A stretch of 64,000 nt of DNA from Lachnospiraceae bacterium (GTDB taxonomy: Bacteria; Bacillota; Clostridia; Lachnospirales; Lachnospiraceae). Below are positions 51,580 to 64,000 of this stretch, piece by piece. The stretch spans positions 17,689 through 81,688 of the forward strand of contig JAGAKD010000106.1 in NCBI GenBank assembly GCA_017625815.1, read 5' to 3'. Position 1 is the first letter of the stretch. The number at the start of each line of letters is the position of its first letter. A program made the position numbers and the translations under genes. The notes beneath the pieces are model-generated. The model was not told the origin of the DNA. It made no database searches and was given only the letters and a program-made list of their open reading frames with translations.

Positions 51580-54500
51580 ATCCGAACCAGTCAATGCTGT
51601 CCATTCATCGGGTAACGTAATAGTATCCCCAATATTCTCTGGATAAACATCAACTACTTTTAAAGCAGCTACTGAAGAAGGGCCTTGGGCAGGAATACGA
51701 TAACCCATTGCCATAGCAGCTGATTCTCTACCAATCATTCCAGCATTCTGTAGCCATTCTTTAGCTTCAATGAATGATTTCTTATCGTAATCTGGAATAA
51801 TTGTCTTAAGTAAGTTAATAGATACTACGCATTCAATAGTACCATCTTTTGTATCAAATTTAAGATCTCTAACACCACCGTCAGTTCTTACAGTAAGATC
51901 ATTATAAGCAATGGAAGACATCTGAATAAACATACCACCTGGAGTATTAACATCTACTATTTCTTTGTTAAGTAAAGAAATAATTGCAGATTCCATCCAA
52001 GCATTGTTAGACATACCCGATAAAGGAGCTGTTCTACCATTAGCGTCTGGAGTAAGACCATCTAATGTATTTTGATCCATGTTAGATGCTTCAGCTGATG
52101 CTCTTAACGTATCAGTTAACTTTTCTTTATCTAATTCTAAGTCACCATCATCATTAGTACGTACACCTAACTTCTTATCTATTGATTCACTACCTCTTCT
52201 GGTAAGCTCATTCATCATTTCAAAGATGTTACGATACAAATCTGAACCAGATACCTTCTCACCATCTGGAGTAATATATGTATTGTTAACTCTGATGTTA
52301 AGCATTGCTGCTTTTTGAGCCTGTGATACAAACATCTGTTCATGATGAGCATCGTGTGGGTCTGTAACTAACTGTCTTCTAAATCTATTTAATGGTTGCT
52401 TATGAGTAACTATATTAGCGAGACCTTCTATATTAACTGAACCATCTTTATTATATACAGCTGTCTTTTGATCTTGACCTACTTTGACTGCTGATTCAAA
52501 TGCCAACATGTGAATTGGATTCTTTTCATCAGTCATTCTCTGATAGACGTATTTCATATCACCAGTAGCAAATACTGGGAATACTGGGAATAATGCCATC
52601 TTATCAAAGATAGGAACACTTCTCTTCAAATCAGCATTATCACGTTCACCAAAGAACATCACCTTCAATGGTTTGAGGATAGCATTAAGAGAATCATGAT
52701 ACAATTTAGAATTTCTATCAGTTAAAATACTTGCGTCATTAAGCACTTCAAATGCTTTAGCTACTTCTGGTGTCCATCCATCTATACGTCTTACTAACTG
52801 TTTGTAACCTTCTGGAGATATTAATACAGTAGCATCTGTTTGGTTTACTTTCTTATAACCTTTAAACCTGGTTTCAGCCATAGCATTAGCTTGGTCTATT
52901 ATAGCAGCATCTGCTGTACCGTTATCTAATGCTTGAATTGCGTCTGCTTCAGTATAACCACGTTGCTGGAGTAAGTTGAATGCGTAAGATCTAGCTGCTG
53001 ATTTCTTAACTTCATCGAACTGTCTACTAACTATTTCATTATCACGCAATGTACCTACTGTGAATTCCTTGAAATCACTCATTTCAGGATTATCTGGATA
53101 ATCTGTTCTAGGTACAACACCTGTAGATAATACCTCACGTAAACGCTTAATCATATCTACTGAGTGTTTGTAATACGCGGGGTCTTTAGTATAGATCTTA
53201 CCAAACTCAATTATTGACGATACACTATTAGCAAAGTAAGTCATCAATACATCTAATGTAGCAACTCTATCCGCATACTTATCTGCGATATTCTGTGGAT
53301 TACTTACTTTAGCATCATTAACGTATTTAGAAGGTATGGCTACATTCTCAATAGAAGAGTACTTCTTACCGTCCCATTTAATCAAACCAATCTCCTGAGC
53401 ATAATCCAATTCTTCCTTGAATACCTCAGTAAGATAGTTATTCATGATACGTGTCTTATCTGCTTTTGACTTCTTATTCCAGTTATTGATTATACCTTGA
53501 ACAGCAGCTTTAGCACTACTATAAGTAGTATCACTTTTAGCTAGATCATCCTTTTCAAACTCAGCTATAATCTGATTAATTGTCTTATCAGGACGTGCAG
53601 ATAATTCTTTAATACCATCGAAGTATCTAAGTTTATAACCGTTTCTAGCACCTGTATCATAATTAGCAATTTTGTCTTCAGGCTTAGTCGGTTGATGTTC
53701 GTAGTTATACAGGATAGTTTCTAATTCTGTAGTAAAATACTTAATAAACCTATTGATAATCTTAGCATCAAAGTTTAACTCCATCTTATCATCCTTTTGT
53801 CTTATTACTAAGGCATTGGAGAATGAGAAACCTTTTACAGCAGCACCACTTAATACATCATATCTAACAGAGTCACCCATAGTAGGTAATAGAACTTTAT
53901 TAGCTCTGGTCAAAGCCATCTTAGTAATATAGTTCTCTAACGGAGATATTTCTGTATAAGAACGACCAGTGTCTGAAGATTGATCTTTTCTAAATCCTAC
54001 TAGCGTTTGTACTTTAAGCTTAGCCTCTCTAGATTTAGTACCATGTTTCTCTGTTTCGTGTAGTTTCTTTAACTTATCTACAATAACAGATCCTTTGACA
54101 CTCTTTTTATCCTCATTGATACCACCTACATAAGTAACATTTGCTAATTTGTCTACAGCCTCTGCATCTTTATCTAATTCCTGAGTATAATCAGATAAGT
54201 AATTGTGCTCAGTAATAGTGTAGAATAACTTACCATCTGTTGTTAATACTGATGTTTCTTCAGGTGAAGGATTGTGTATGCAATGAGCTTCAGCTAATCT
54301 CTTAGCAAAACCAACATTGTCATAGAAAGTATCAATCTTTGCTTTGTAATTACCTCTACGAGTGTTACCAGTCTTATCAATAGACTTTAAGTCAACTAGC
54401 TTATTACTAAATACAAACTTAACTCCATTGTCTGTACCATCCCTTAGTAAGGACTTAAATGATTCTAGTTCTGATGGATTGTAATAGTACTCACTTAGAA

Positions 54501-57500
54501 CTGTATTTAAAGTCTCAAGATCTACTTCTAAACCTACTTGGCTTAATAAGCTTAATAACCGATTCTTATAGTTCTTTAACTGTATTGCTACAAGTCTATC
54601 AGGCTTAGAGAATAATTTGTTAAATCCTTCAGAAACTTTACTGATATTGTTATTAGTAGATTCATCTGATACAAACTCACCATTTTCAACCTTAACTAAA
54701 GATGTGTTAGTTATTAGATTATTAGCCCAACCAGATAATACTTGACGTATTGTTCTATTAGCTGATTCATTGCTAATTACAATATCTACTGAAGTATTAT
54801 TGTTTTCATCTACTACATTCTTAGCTGTTACGAATATCAAGTCAGCTTTGTTCTTTCTGAATGTATTACGTATTTGAGTCTTTAAGTTCTCTTTAGCAAT
54901 CTTTGCAGTCTCAGTATCATTGGGGTCAGTTTTTGTTAAAGCTTCTAACTGATTAGCAAATGTCTTAAACAAAGCGTACTGATTACCTAATTTATGACTC
55001 TTATCAACAATCTCTTGGAAAGTATTACACCCTGCTAATTCATTGGCTAATGTGTTCCAAGCTTTGTCAAAATCTACAGTAGTGAATAAACCTGTTGCTG
55101 GACTCTTTACAGTAACTAATTCACCATCTACATACTTCTGATTAGGTAGACATGCAACAAATACTTTTACTTCTGTTAAAGCATTACCTTTAGAAGATAT
55201 TTCTAAGGAAGACTTTGTATGCTGAGCGAGAGCATTACCGGTATCACCGTAATCTCCAGAAGCTTTGTTTTCAGTTTCCTTGTCGAAATTCTCTTTAACG
55301 TCTTGTACATTAATTTTGTATTTACGCAAGTTATCTCGAACAAGTTTTGAAAACATGTCAAACTTTTCATAAATTTCATTACGTACTGCGCCTTGAGAAG
55401 GTGTTAATGTTCCATTATTAATCAAAGCTGTAGTAACAGAAGGATTTAATGCAGCTTTGATCTTAGACATATCTAGGTTGACTAAATCCCCAGTAAACTT
55501 AACATTATTGGTTAATATAGCAGCAGAAGATAATGCGTTAATTGTTTCTTCTACTTGGGTATTACTAATACTGTTTATTTCATTACCTCTGTATCTAAAT
55601 GGAGCTACACCTCTTGTGCCTTTGAATCTTTCTAAGAATTCTTGTTCTGATTGACGATTTACTTTAACATTCTTAAAGTAACCTGAATGAATCTGTTCAT
55701 ATAGTTTGTATATAGCTCTATCATTCTTATTGAACCAAGTCTTAACAAAATACTTAATTCTATTAAATAATCTACGAACTATGTTCAATTCAGGATCGTA
55801 AGTAGCTTGCATCCATTGTCTGAAGTCTTCAGCTAATAACTCTTCAATGGAGTTATCATCTCTACTTGGAATTTTGTATCTATTACGATACATATTATAT
55901 AATTCCTTACGAGACTTAGGATCTAATAACAACAAAGATACTCTATGGAATGCTTCATGATAACCAGTACCAGCTTCAGCTGATTGATATAGTTCAATTG
56001 CAGAGGTTCTACAAACACCCATAGCCCACTGACTATTACCTATATAGAATGCTATTTCTGGTTTTACTTCAGCATCTAAACCAAGATTCTTCTTAATCCA
56101 CTGTCTTTCCCAATCTGTAACAGGACTGTTTGCTGGTTTGGGTTGTTCCCCTGATGGTACATCTTCTACTGTTCTAAAGACCCCACCTAAAAAAGATAAT
56201 GGATCTTTTCCACTTTCGGCTTGCTTTAAGGCTTCTGCTACATCATCAGTATTTTCTATATTGACTATTTTTGATTGTTGTGATTCACTAGAGGTAGATA
56301 ATGGTTTGTTTGTTTCATTTATACCTTCAGCTAATTGAGGTGTTGTGTCTTGTGTTGTGGTTCCGTCAATTACAGAAATACCAGAGTAATAGTAGAAAGG
56401 ATCAGTAAATAGTTGATTCTTAGCATCAGAAGTAATTAAACCATTACCAATCATCCACCCCATTACCGTAGTAGGAGTTTCAAAATCAGCTCTTGTAAAC
56501 TTTAAGCCGGGAACGATTGTAACTTCGTCATCAGTGGTGTTATTGAAGTGTTCGGCAACAGATGGTAGAGCATCTTCTAACGTACCCCAGAAAGTCTTAC
56601 GAGATACAGACCAGTGCATATTCTCTATTACTTGGTCTATGATTTCTTCTTTCTGATCTGCACTTAGATTAGAAGGTTCATACAATCTATCACCAACTAC
56701 TAATCTACCAGCTCGGTTATAACCAAACTGTTTGTTAGTTAAGAATGGTAAACGTACATCATTCGGATCTTTTAACAGTGTATGTTCACCAAAGTTAAAT
56801 ACAAAGTTGAAGATTTCTTCTAATTCAATATCAGTCTCTACACCATTTATTGTCATGTATTCAGTGGTGTTATATTGATGTCCAAAGAACTGATTTAATA
56901 ATGTTCTTACAAGTAAGTTATGGTGCTTAAACTGACTAACATTTAATTGAATAGGTAATGTGTTACCAGAGAATGTTTGAGATGGTTGAGCAATATAATA
57001 CAAATTACCACTATTACCTTTACCTGGTAATATCTGTCCATTACTATCTATAATGTCAAAGTCACCAATGACTCCTCTACCGATAGCGATGTGTACATTA
57101 TTGTCAGTAATGGTGTGATAATCACTAGGTACGTTCATACCAGTAATTTTATCAAGGGTTCTTTGTACAGATACTGTGATGCCATCACTTTGTTTCTTGG
57201 TATTATTGTTGTAAATACCATTAGAAGCACGAATACCAGCGGGAACTACTTTCTGACCCGGTTTAAGGCTCTCTAGAGCCTCTATAATCGCATTTCTGTT
57301 AACTCTTAACCTTTCTATTGCCTCAGCATCAACGTTCATTGTAGAGGCTGCATTTGGCGTTTTAAGAGCCATCAGGTACTTATCTTTACCATGCACTACT
57401 TCTAATAGTATAGGAGCATCGTCATAAGTACTTCTATCACCTGCCTTATAGGTTGTCTTATACTCAGGATTAATAAAGAATCGTAGCTCGCATTCATTTA

Positions 57501-60500
57501 ATATACCTGGAGTATTAAGGAAATTAGATAATTCTTTACCAGACTTATAACCTGGTAACAATGGTTTCTCTCCATATGGAGCATAGAATAATGTTTGAGA
57601 TACTTTATCCGCTACATCTTCTAATTCTTCTAATTGGTCATTGATGCTGAGTTCAGATAAACGAACTGCTTCTGCAGCATCGCTGTTAGACATACCAGTA
57701 GTATCGATAGAAGAATTGTCTGTTGGAACTGGTTGAACTTCATCCTTAATTACCAAGTCTTCTACATTCACACGTTCGGAGTCTTCCCCTTCTTCTACAA
57801 TTATTCCCTCAGTATCAATATCTTCTACAGTTATTCCTGGAGTATCAATTCCTTCAACATCAACATCATCTGGATCTTCGTATTTATCATTAGCTTGTAC
57901 ACCATTTAATAATGATGCAGCTTCATCCATTAACTCTTCTGTCTGACTTTCATCAAGATCACTGTCTGTAGTTCCTGGAGTAGGAGTAACAGGTGTTCCT
58001 GTAGTTTCTTCTTCAAATGGAACAGGTTCTGGAATGAAATCTTGAGGAACTGTATTGTCAACAGGGCTTTGTTCTTGATTAATAGGAGCTACTTCTTCAG
58101 TTGCTGTATCTGCTGGCTGTGTTTGATTGTTACTAAAGGCTGTTGCATTATTCCTAATAGTATCTATAGTCTCATTACGTTTCTTAATGAACGTATCTAC
58201 TTTATTCTTAATGCTATTAGCTACATCTGCTTTAGTTTCCTTATCTAGCTTACTAAAGTTGGTACGCTTACCTTCTTTATTTACTAATTCACCTTTGTAA
58301 GCCTGACTGTTTTGTACAGATAGATCGTAATCAGCCTCGTTTGCAAATTTCTCAAAGAATGTCTTAGCTACCTCGTTTGTTTCATCTGATTGTATCATGT
58401 AAGTCTTATCAAACTTAGAATCAAATGCAAGTTCTTCTGCAGCTTCAACTAACCCTTCACGTTGAACTTTGGCGTTAAATAACAAACGTTTTGCTAGAGG
58501 ATTCTCCTTATTAAGGATACCAAACTTCTCTTTACCTTCTTCAGGTTTAGATTCAATCATTCTGATTACATCATCTAATACACTAATTTGTGCATTTAAA
58601 CCCGTTAAGGCAGTAGCTACGTTGTGTTCATCCTCAGTAATATCGCTAGCGTGAGCTATATTACGAAGATTGTTAACAGCTTCATTATACTTATTAGTAC
58701 TTTCTTTTATTGCTTCTCTTGCTTCTTTGACATCATCTTCTGCCATAGTTGATAAGCCCAAGAAAGCATTGTATTCTTGACTTCCTTTAGCAAATCCAGC
58801 AGCTTTTGCCATAGCGTTGAATTCTTTATTGTTGACCAAATCTCTAACGCTTTTGACAAGTTTGATTTCATTGTCAATATCTTCTTCGGTAATACCAGAA
58901 TCTTGTTCATTTGGCAATATGTGTTTCTTATAGTTTTCAAACGATTCAATCATTTGATCACTGTAGTCTAACTTACTAGCTAATCTACTAGCATATGCTT
59001 CAATCTTAGCAAATCTATCTTTCTTAGCAATATTATCTACAGTAAGTTCACGTACAGTTCTGTTAGCAGCCAATTCCTTTGCTGTACCAATAGTAACTGA
59101 TGGAGCAGTACCAACACCACCCATTAACAAACCTAATGCTACACCAGCTTTTACTTCATTATAGAAGTCTGGGTCATTAGCTAATTCTGTTTCAGTATCT
59201 AAACCAGCTAGTATCTTACCTACTCTATAATTTGCATCTATTACTGAGGCATATGCTTTCAACATATTAGTTGAATCAGCATCATAATTACCAGCTAAGA
59301 AGTCACGATTAAATACATTCTGAGAACCTTCTTCAAAACCTTCAGATACTGCAGCTAAACCGTATTTAGCTAATTTCTTAGTAGTACTTAATGCGGCAGC
59401 TTTAACTGGAGATTTCATTGCCATTCGAGTCTGCCAACCAACCAGACCATCAACTACATTGTCGTAGTATTTAGCTAATGGATCTGTTACTTTATCTAAC
59501 TTAGATGCTTTTTTAACATATTTAGTTAACTTACCAAGACCACCAATCTTACCAAAGGTTAACGCATTCTGAGCAAGATCTAAAACAATTAAACCTCTAT
59601 TCTTAGCATAGACAGAATCTACACCTTGTCTAGAAGCTTTCAAAGTATCTTTTACATACTGGTCATTAGTTTGTATTTCACCAGTTAACAGTTTGTCTAT
59701 TACTTGGTCATCAGAGTACTTAGCTAATGATTTATCTCTAAGCTTTAGAGATTGAGCGTATTCATATAGATTTACACCATCTTTGGCAAATGTCTGTAAT
59801 GCTTTATCTTTATATGCACCAAATGTTCCTGCTAATGCTTCAGACTTATTGGCTTCATTTACTCCCCAAATGTTGATAGCGTGAGCTGCTAATTTACCTG
59901 CAGTCCTAATACCAGTTGCTGCAGCCAATGCTAAACCTGTACCAGCACCGGCAGAAGCAATTGTACCACCAGCAGCAACTGCACCAGCTAATGCGGAAGA
60001 GCCCCATTCTACTGCCCATGCACCAGCTCTAGCCAGGTATGCAGACATATCTGAGAAAGATGAACCCAATGTACCAGGAATTGAGTATTTCCAGTAATCG
60101 GGACTACCTAGTGAATCATCTTGTGCAAATTGTTCTTTTGCTTTAGTATAAGCAGATACACCCGAGCGTGAAGACATATCTCCTTCAATGTCTGCAATTT
60201 GTTCAAGTACTGATTGTTTATTATCAGTTAACTGCTTATGGCGTTCTAACAGTCTCTGTTGTTCTTCTGGAGACAAGTTTTCTTCATTCATTCTTGCCTC
60301 AATAGCTTCTAATTCTGGATTGATTTCGTTGATTAATTTACCTCTTTCGGTCATTAATCGAATCTCATCTCTTTTATTAGAGAAGTTATTCCAAGAATCA
60401 GTAAACCAGTTGTGGGATTTACTTTCCACTTCTGGTTGTTCTAATGCAAATTGGTGCTCCAACTCATAAGTATCAATTGGAGCACTTTGCAAATTACGAT

Positions 60501-60585
60501 CATAACCCGAAACAATGGGTGAACCTACCATAGATTGTGCACTATAGCTAGGTAATACTTTGTTCGTATTATTGTTCTCTAGCAT
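51580..60585 (-). CDS. Virion RNA polymerase polyprotein, exon 1
   Basis: 3,002 codons up to the intron; without splicing it would read eight more codons and stop at 51,553. The C-terminal part GYRIPAQGPSSVAALKVVDV, then GDTITLPDEWTALTGSD, runs into FDVDKLF of exon 2. This is the crAss/phi14:2-type active-site loop (DFDxD; the Asps hold Mg). Earlier parts include a Gly/Ala hydrophobic stretch (residues about 195-235), long helical segments, an acidic Asp/Glu-Val-Thr-rich linker (about 57.7-58.1 kb), and a zincin site TGYHEAFHRVSLLL near residue 1,541. Joined with exon 2 the protein is about 5,177 aa. It is expected to be injected and to transcribe early phage genes. Confidence 0.88.
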
Positions 60586-60602
60586 AATTTTGTTACGCCT
60601 TA

Positions 60603-62405
60603 TTATTTAAAAACATTAGAAGTATGTGTATATACATTTGTAGGTACTTGTTCCTTAGCGAAACCAGTACCCGCATTAAGTTTGTCAATTGCGCTACTAA
60701 AATATTGAGCGTCATTGGAGTCCCTAGTGATACCTCTTACCAAAGGAATGCGAATATAAGCATCACCATTTTCGTCTGTTACTATATAGTCACTTCCCCA
60801 GTGGCTCACGACCGCAGTCTGAACTCTCGCACCCATCTTACCAAGGCCAGCGACAGGTATGTAACCATCATAACCAAGCATCAAAGTATTAACGCCATCT
60901 ACATTACTAGTGTAACCTCTATTTGTTGGAGAAATGTAACCATTTTGCTTAAGTAAAGTCTCAATCATTCTTACATCGTGACCGCTACCATTATTTACAG
61001 TTGGATCAAAATGTTTATTTAAATCTTTTACACCAGCCTCTTTGTTCATTAAATCGAACACCGATGTATAATTACCCAATTTGCCAGCATAAACTATTGT
61101 CGGTGCACCATTGAATTTTATTTCTTGAGATTTACTAGCTCCTAGTTCTGTATAAGCTGTTGAAATACCATCATTTATATTTACACTAAGATTGTCAAAT
61201 GCACCTTCTAATCCTTTAGCTAGATTGTGTTTTTTACGGTTAACTTCATCAACGTTGGTTAGTAGACCAACCCCACTTTCTTTTCCTATTTCGGTCTGAA
61301 CCGCACTTTTATACAAATCGTGCATATCACTTTCGTATTTGTTGAAACCCTTTTTGATTTCGTCAAATTGCTCTTTAGTAATCTCACCAGACTTATGCGC
61401 TTGGGCAGCTGCAGTATAAGCACTCAAAACGTCTACATAACTCTCTGCATATTTACCAAAATCATTTAAATATGCATTGTTTGTATTATATAGAGCTTCA
61501 CGTACTCTCGCCACGTCAATCGACTTGTACGTTTCGTCATATGCAGTAGGTAATATAGATCGTTCATCTCTACCTGTACCACCTTTCTTTACTCTAGCTA
61601 AATCACTGTTCAATTTGTTCTGATATGCAGCCATTGCATATGGATCTACACCAGTTCTTTGTTTATAAGCAGCTTCATTTGCAGCAGTATACACTTGATC
61701 AATGAACATAGTCTTAGCTTGTTCGGGAGTAGCGCCTGCATTAATCATAGTACGCATATGCATTTGAGCTTGTGGAGTAGATAAGATTTCAGATAAGTTA
61801 GCATCTACCTGAGCTCTAGTTCTTTCTTGAGAAACGCCTGAATATAAATAACCACCTTCAACACCCATGTCGCTAGCTTTCAAGTTATCAACATAAGGTC
61901 TAATCATGTCGTTTACTGAAGAATATGGAATTGGAGTTTCATCAAATAAACCTTGTATAGTAGAATCATAGTTAGAGAAGTCTCTATTATGCCATAAAGG
62001 GTTACCTTTACCAGCTAGAGCTAACTGCTGTTCCATCTTCTTATACTCATCAAATTGAGCAGCATTCTGTTTCAATTTACTAAGTAAAGCTCTATCTACA
62101 TTGTTAATGCTTGCCTGCATTTGAGCTCTAAACGCTCTATCCTTAATTAAGTCTGGATTCTTAGCCATTTGGTCGATGTAAGGCATTTGTTTACCTATTG
62201 TCTCATCATACCAAGTTTGCATATCTTTATTGGATCTACTACGGAAATCACCAAACTTATCCATAGATTTACCAAAATCTTCGAGAGCTTTATCTACTCT
62301 AGCGTTAGCTTCTCTACCTAGAGTATATAACTGTTCAAATGGGATTGGCACATACGTATTAATAAATTGTAACTGTGCCGGTGTATCGTATCTATTTACT
62401 GCCAT
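60603..62405 (-). CDS. Virion internal (cargo-type) protein
   Basis: 600 aa, MAVNRYDTPAQLQFINTYVP. Mostly helical, Lys/Asp/Ala-rich with a beta-rich C-terminus (VVSHWGSDYIVTDENGDAYI). Position directly before the giant RNA polymerase gene matches the cargo proteins packed with the polymerase in crAss001. Role assigned from gene order; no sequence motif proves it. Its ATG overlaps the stop of the gene upstream and its stop is 17 nt before the polymerase start. Confidence 0.6.
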   Translation of the reverse strand: MAVNRYDTPAQLQFINTYVPIPFEQLYTLGREANARVDKALEDFGKSMDKFGDFRSRSNKDMQTWYDETIGKQMPYIDQMAKNPDLIKDRAFRAQMQASINNVDRALLSKLKQNAAQFDEYKKMEQQLALAGKGNPLWHNRDFSNYDSTIQGLFDETPIPYSSVNDMIRPYVDNLKASDMGVEGGYLYSGVSQERTRAQVDANLSEILSTPQAQMHMRTMINAGATPEQAKTMFIDQVYTAANEAAYKQRTGVDPYAMAAYQNKLNSDLARVKKGGTGRDERSILPTAYDETYKSIDVARVREALYNTNNAYLNDFGKYAESYVDVLSAYTAAAQAHKSGEITKEQFDEIKKGFNKYESDMHDLYKSAVQTEIGKESGVGLLTNVDEVNRKKHNLAKGLEGAFDNLSVNINDGISTAYTELGASKSQEIKFNGAPTIVYAGKLGNYTSVFDLMNKEAGVKDLNKHFDPTVNNGSGHDVRMIETLLKQNGYISPTNRGYTSNVDGVNTLMLGYDGYIPVAGLGKMGARVQTAVVSHWGSDYIVTDENGDAYIRIPLVRGITRDSNDAQYFSSAIDKLNAGTGFAKEQVPTNVYTHTSNVFK

Positions 62406-64000
62406 TATTTATTTCTCCCCCACTTTTTATTGAGACCAGCAAGGTATTCATCCTTAATACCGTATTGTAAGAAGTCTGAAAGAATTGGATATAAAGCCTC
62501 ATCTCTTTCTTTCTGGTTCTTCATCAACTGTCTATTCTGGTACCAATTATTATAATTCTCAATAGATTTAGTTCTGAAGTTTCTAGCAGCAGCTCTATTT
62601 CTAGCATTCAAGTCATTAGTATATACAGCGTTCTGTGCAAACTGTTGACCTAAGTTATTCATCATATTAGCAGCATCTGCTAAGTATTGATTGTTAGCAT
62701 TATCTCTAGTTGCATATACATCTGCATTCTGAGCGTATTCACTTACAGCTGCTTGAGTTCTAGCAGCTAAGTTAGCACCTGTATTAGGATTGATGTTAGC
62801 TAAATTACGATTAGATATTGCTCTACTTCTTCTATTAGCTGCAAGAGTGGGTTCTATATTCATTCTACGTCTTGCCATAGCTCTATTAATTGCTCCAGCG
62901 TAAGGATTGAATACTTGACTATCGTACTCTGGTTTAGCAAACATATTAGCTGCTAATGGTATTAATTCACCTAATGCAGACAAATCAAAAGATTTTTTAT
63001 CTTTTACGGTATCTGTAGGTAATTCAGTGGGTATTCTATTCGGAGCGGTCAAGTCCAATTTAGCACCTTCTGGTATATTTAATTTGGTACCAAACGTCTC
63101 TAGAGGAGTAGTAGAACGTACTTCAGGAGTAGTTTCTTTCTTAGGAGCTGTAGCTGCTTTTAGTACGGATTTACTTCCGTTACCTTTTGCAGGGGTTACG
63201 GTTTTTGTAGCAGTTATAGGTGTTGTAATGCCGTTTGAAGGTGTTACAGTATTGTTTTCACCATCATTAACAAGGATGGTCTCCCCAGTAATACCGTCTG
63301 CCGGATAATCTTCTGGTCTAACAGGGATTTGTCCTGCAAACGAATTTACAAGAGATTGAACCCACCCAGCACTACTAACTGGGTACGGTGTGTTTTTACT
63401 ACCAACCACTGCTACTTCCGGTAGCATTCCCCCATATCTCATGAAATCACTACTTTTATTCATCTGGGTAGTATAATCTACCGGATTATAACCTACTTTT
63501 TCATTATTGATGTTTAATGCTGCTGGGTTTGGAATGTTGTTTTGAAATTTTTTTGTTACTGAAGCAGAATCCAGATTTCCTTCGCGAGCTACCGCGATAG
63601 CATAAGGTCTATCATATTTACCTAAAAATTTACCATTGCCGTCATACATGTAGCCGGTCACACGATCAACTTTAACTTTACCGTATTGTGGGTCTGTTAT
63701 GTAGTCATAATCTGTACCACCCTCATAAGCAGGAGCTACACCCTTCATCTTAGGTTTAATACCTTTCTTAGCTTTTACTTCAGCTTGTTCAGCTAATAAC
63801 TGTTCATACTTAGCGTTAGCGTGAATCTTATTTAGTTTATCAGCTGCTTGGGCAAATCTATCTTTACCTTTACTACCTTTAGTCATTTTAGCTAATTTTT
63901 CACCTTCTTGTGCAAATGTCTTATTTGTACCAGGTCTTTTTAATTTATCAGATAACACAGATTCTAGAGTAGTAGAGTTAATTAAATGATTATCAGTACC
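62405..64000 (-). CDS. Virion internal (cargo-type) protein, 5' end outside the window
   Basis: The frame is open past 63,958 to the window end (..TDNHLINSTTLESVLSDKL..), so the start lies beyond base 64,000; at least 532 codons are present. Repetitive Lys/Ala N-part, Pro/Thr-rich linker (about 63.0-63.3 kb), and an Asn/Ala/Arg-rich helical C-part (INRAMARRRMNIEPTLAANR). By order in crAss-like phages it is a candidate cargo or portal-side internal protein ejected with the polymerase. Confidence 0.55.
   Translation of the reverse strand, partial: GTDNHLINSTTLESVLSDKLKRPGTNKTFAQEGEKLAKMTKGSKGKDRFAQAADKLNKIHANAKYEQLLAEQAEVKAKKGIKPKMKGVAPAYEGGTDYDYITDPQYGKVKVDRVTGYMYDGNGKFLGKYDRPYAIAVAREGNLDSASVTKKFQNNIPNPAALNINNEKVGYNPVDYTTQMNKSSDFMRYGGMLPEVAVVGSKNTPYPVSSAGWVQSLVNSFAGQIPVRPEDYPADGITGETILVNDGENNTVTPSNGITTPITATKTVTPAKGNGSKSVLKAATAPKKETTPEVRSTTPLETFGTKLNIPEGAKLDLTAPNRIPTELPTDTVKDKKSFDLSALGELIPLAANMFAKPEYDSQVFNPYAGAINRAMARRRMNIEPTLAANRRSRAISNRNLANINPNTGANLAARTQAAVSEYAQNADVYATRDNANNQYLADAANMMNNLGQQFAQNAVYTNDLNARNRAAARNFRTKSIENYNNWYQNRQLMKNQKERDEALYPILSDFLQYGIKDEYLAGLNKKWGRNK

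Noticed and set aside
38616-60585. Many 60-110 aa forward ORFs opposite the giant genes
   Set aside because: They are antisense shadows of strongly coding leftward genes and lack starts, spacing or motifs of their own.
1-64000. CRISPR arrays, rRNA genes, transposase/IS elements, integrase, reverse transcriptase (DGR)
   Set aside because: No regularly spaced repeats, no rRNA-like sequence and no matching protein motifs were seen.

Overview
The window looks like part of a large dsDNA phage genome of the crAss-like type (order Crassvirales), most likely infecting a gut member of the Bacteroidales. The reasons are the crAss-type portal N-terminus next to a TerL, a row of giant leftward virion genes including an RNA polymerase with the DFDxD active-site motif, AT-rich DNA, no Shine-Dalgarno habit, and two oppositely transcribed gene blocks. 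A family-B DNA polymerase together with an intein and a group I intron fits the intron/intein-rich branch of crAss-like phages (family knowledge, not tested here).

Layout. (1) 1-10.4 kb, leftward: 5' part of the portal, TerL split by a LAGLIDADG intein, nucleotide-metabolism genes (dUTPase, ThyX, DUF5664), small conserved proteins, a GroES-like protein, and an initiator-tRNA-like gene split by a PD-(D/E)XK homing endonuclease. (2) 10.4-10.7 kb: divergent control region with GC-rich hairpins. (3) 10.7-38.6 kb, rightward: many small proteins, a lysis pair, an ECF-type sigma factor, then a replication/recombination set (PolB, DnaB-like helicase, Sak4-like ATPase, SSB-like protein, DnaG-like primase, DUF1064 and RecE-like nucleases, two metallophosphoesterases). 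(4) A bidirectional terminator at about 38.6 kb. (5) 38.6-64 kb, leftward: giant virion genes.

The most unusual parts are RNA. Between 13 and 34 kb the rightward block holds long non-coding stretches packed with hairpins, the largest about 2.2 kb (22.7-24.9 kb). At 17.9-18.1 kb I find a circularly permuted (two-piece) tmRNA. The acceptor/T-arm half lies upstream of the tag-coding half, joined by a 7-bp acceptor stem with the alanine G3-U70 wobble, two further P2-like helices and a tag ending in AIAA. Several tRNA-like genes are irregular.

In the giant virion block, the RNA polymerase gene is interrupted by a 937-nt group I intron placed inside the catalytic codons (D | FDVD). P1, with the U-G splice-site wobble, and the P/Q/R/S core elements are visible. 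Spliced, the protein would be about 5,177 aa. It would carry, after the polymerase part, DUF1848, SLOG-like and macro-like domains and an SF1 helicase. All function calls come from reading motifs by eye; no database search was run.
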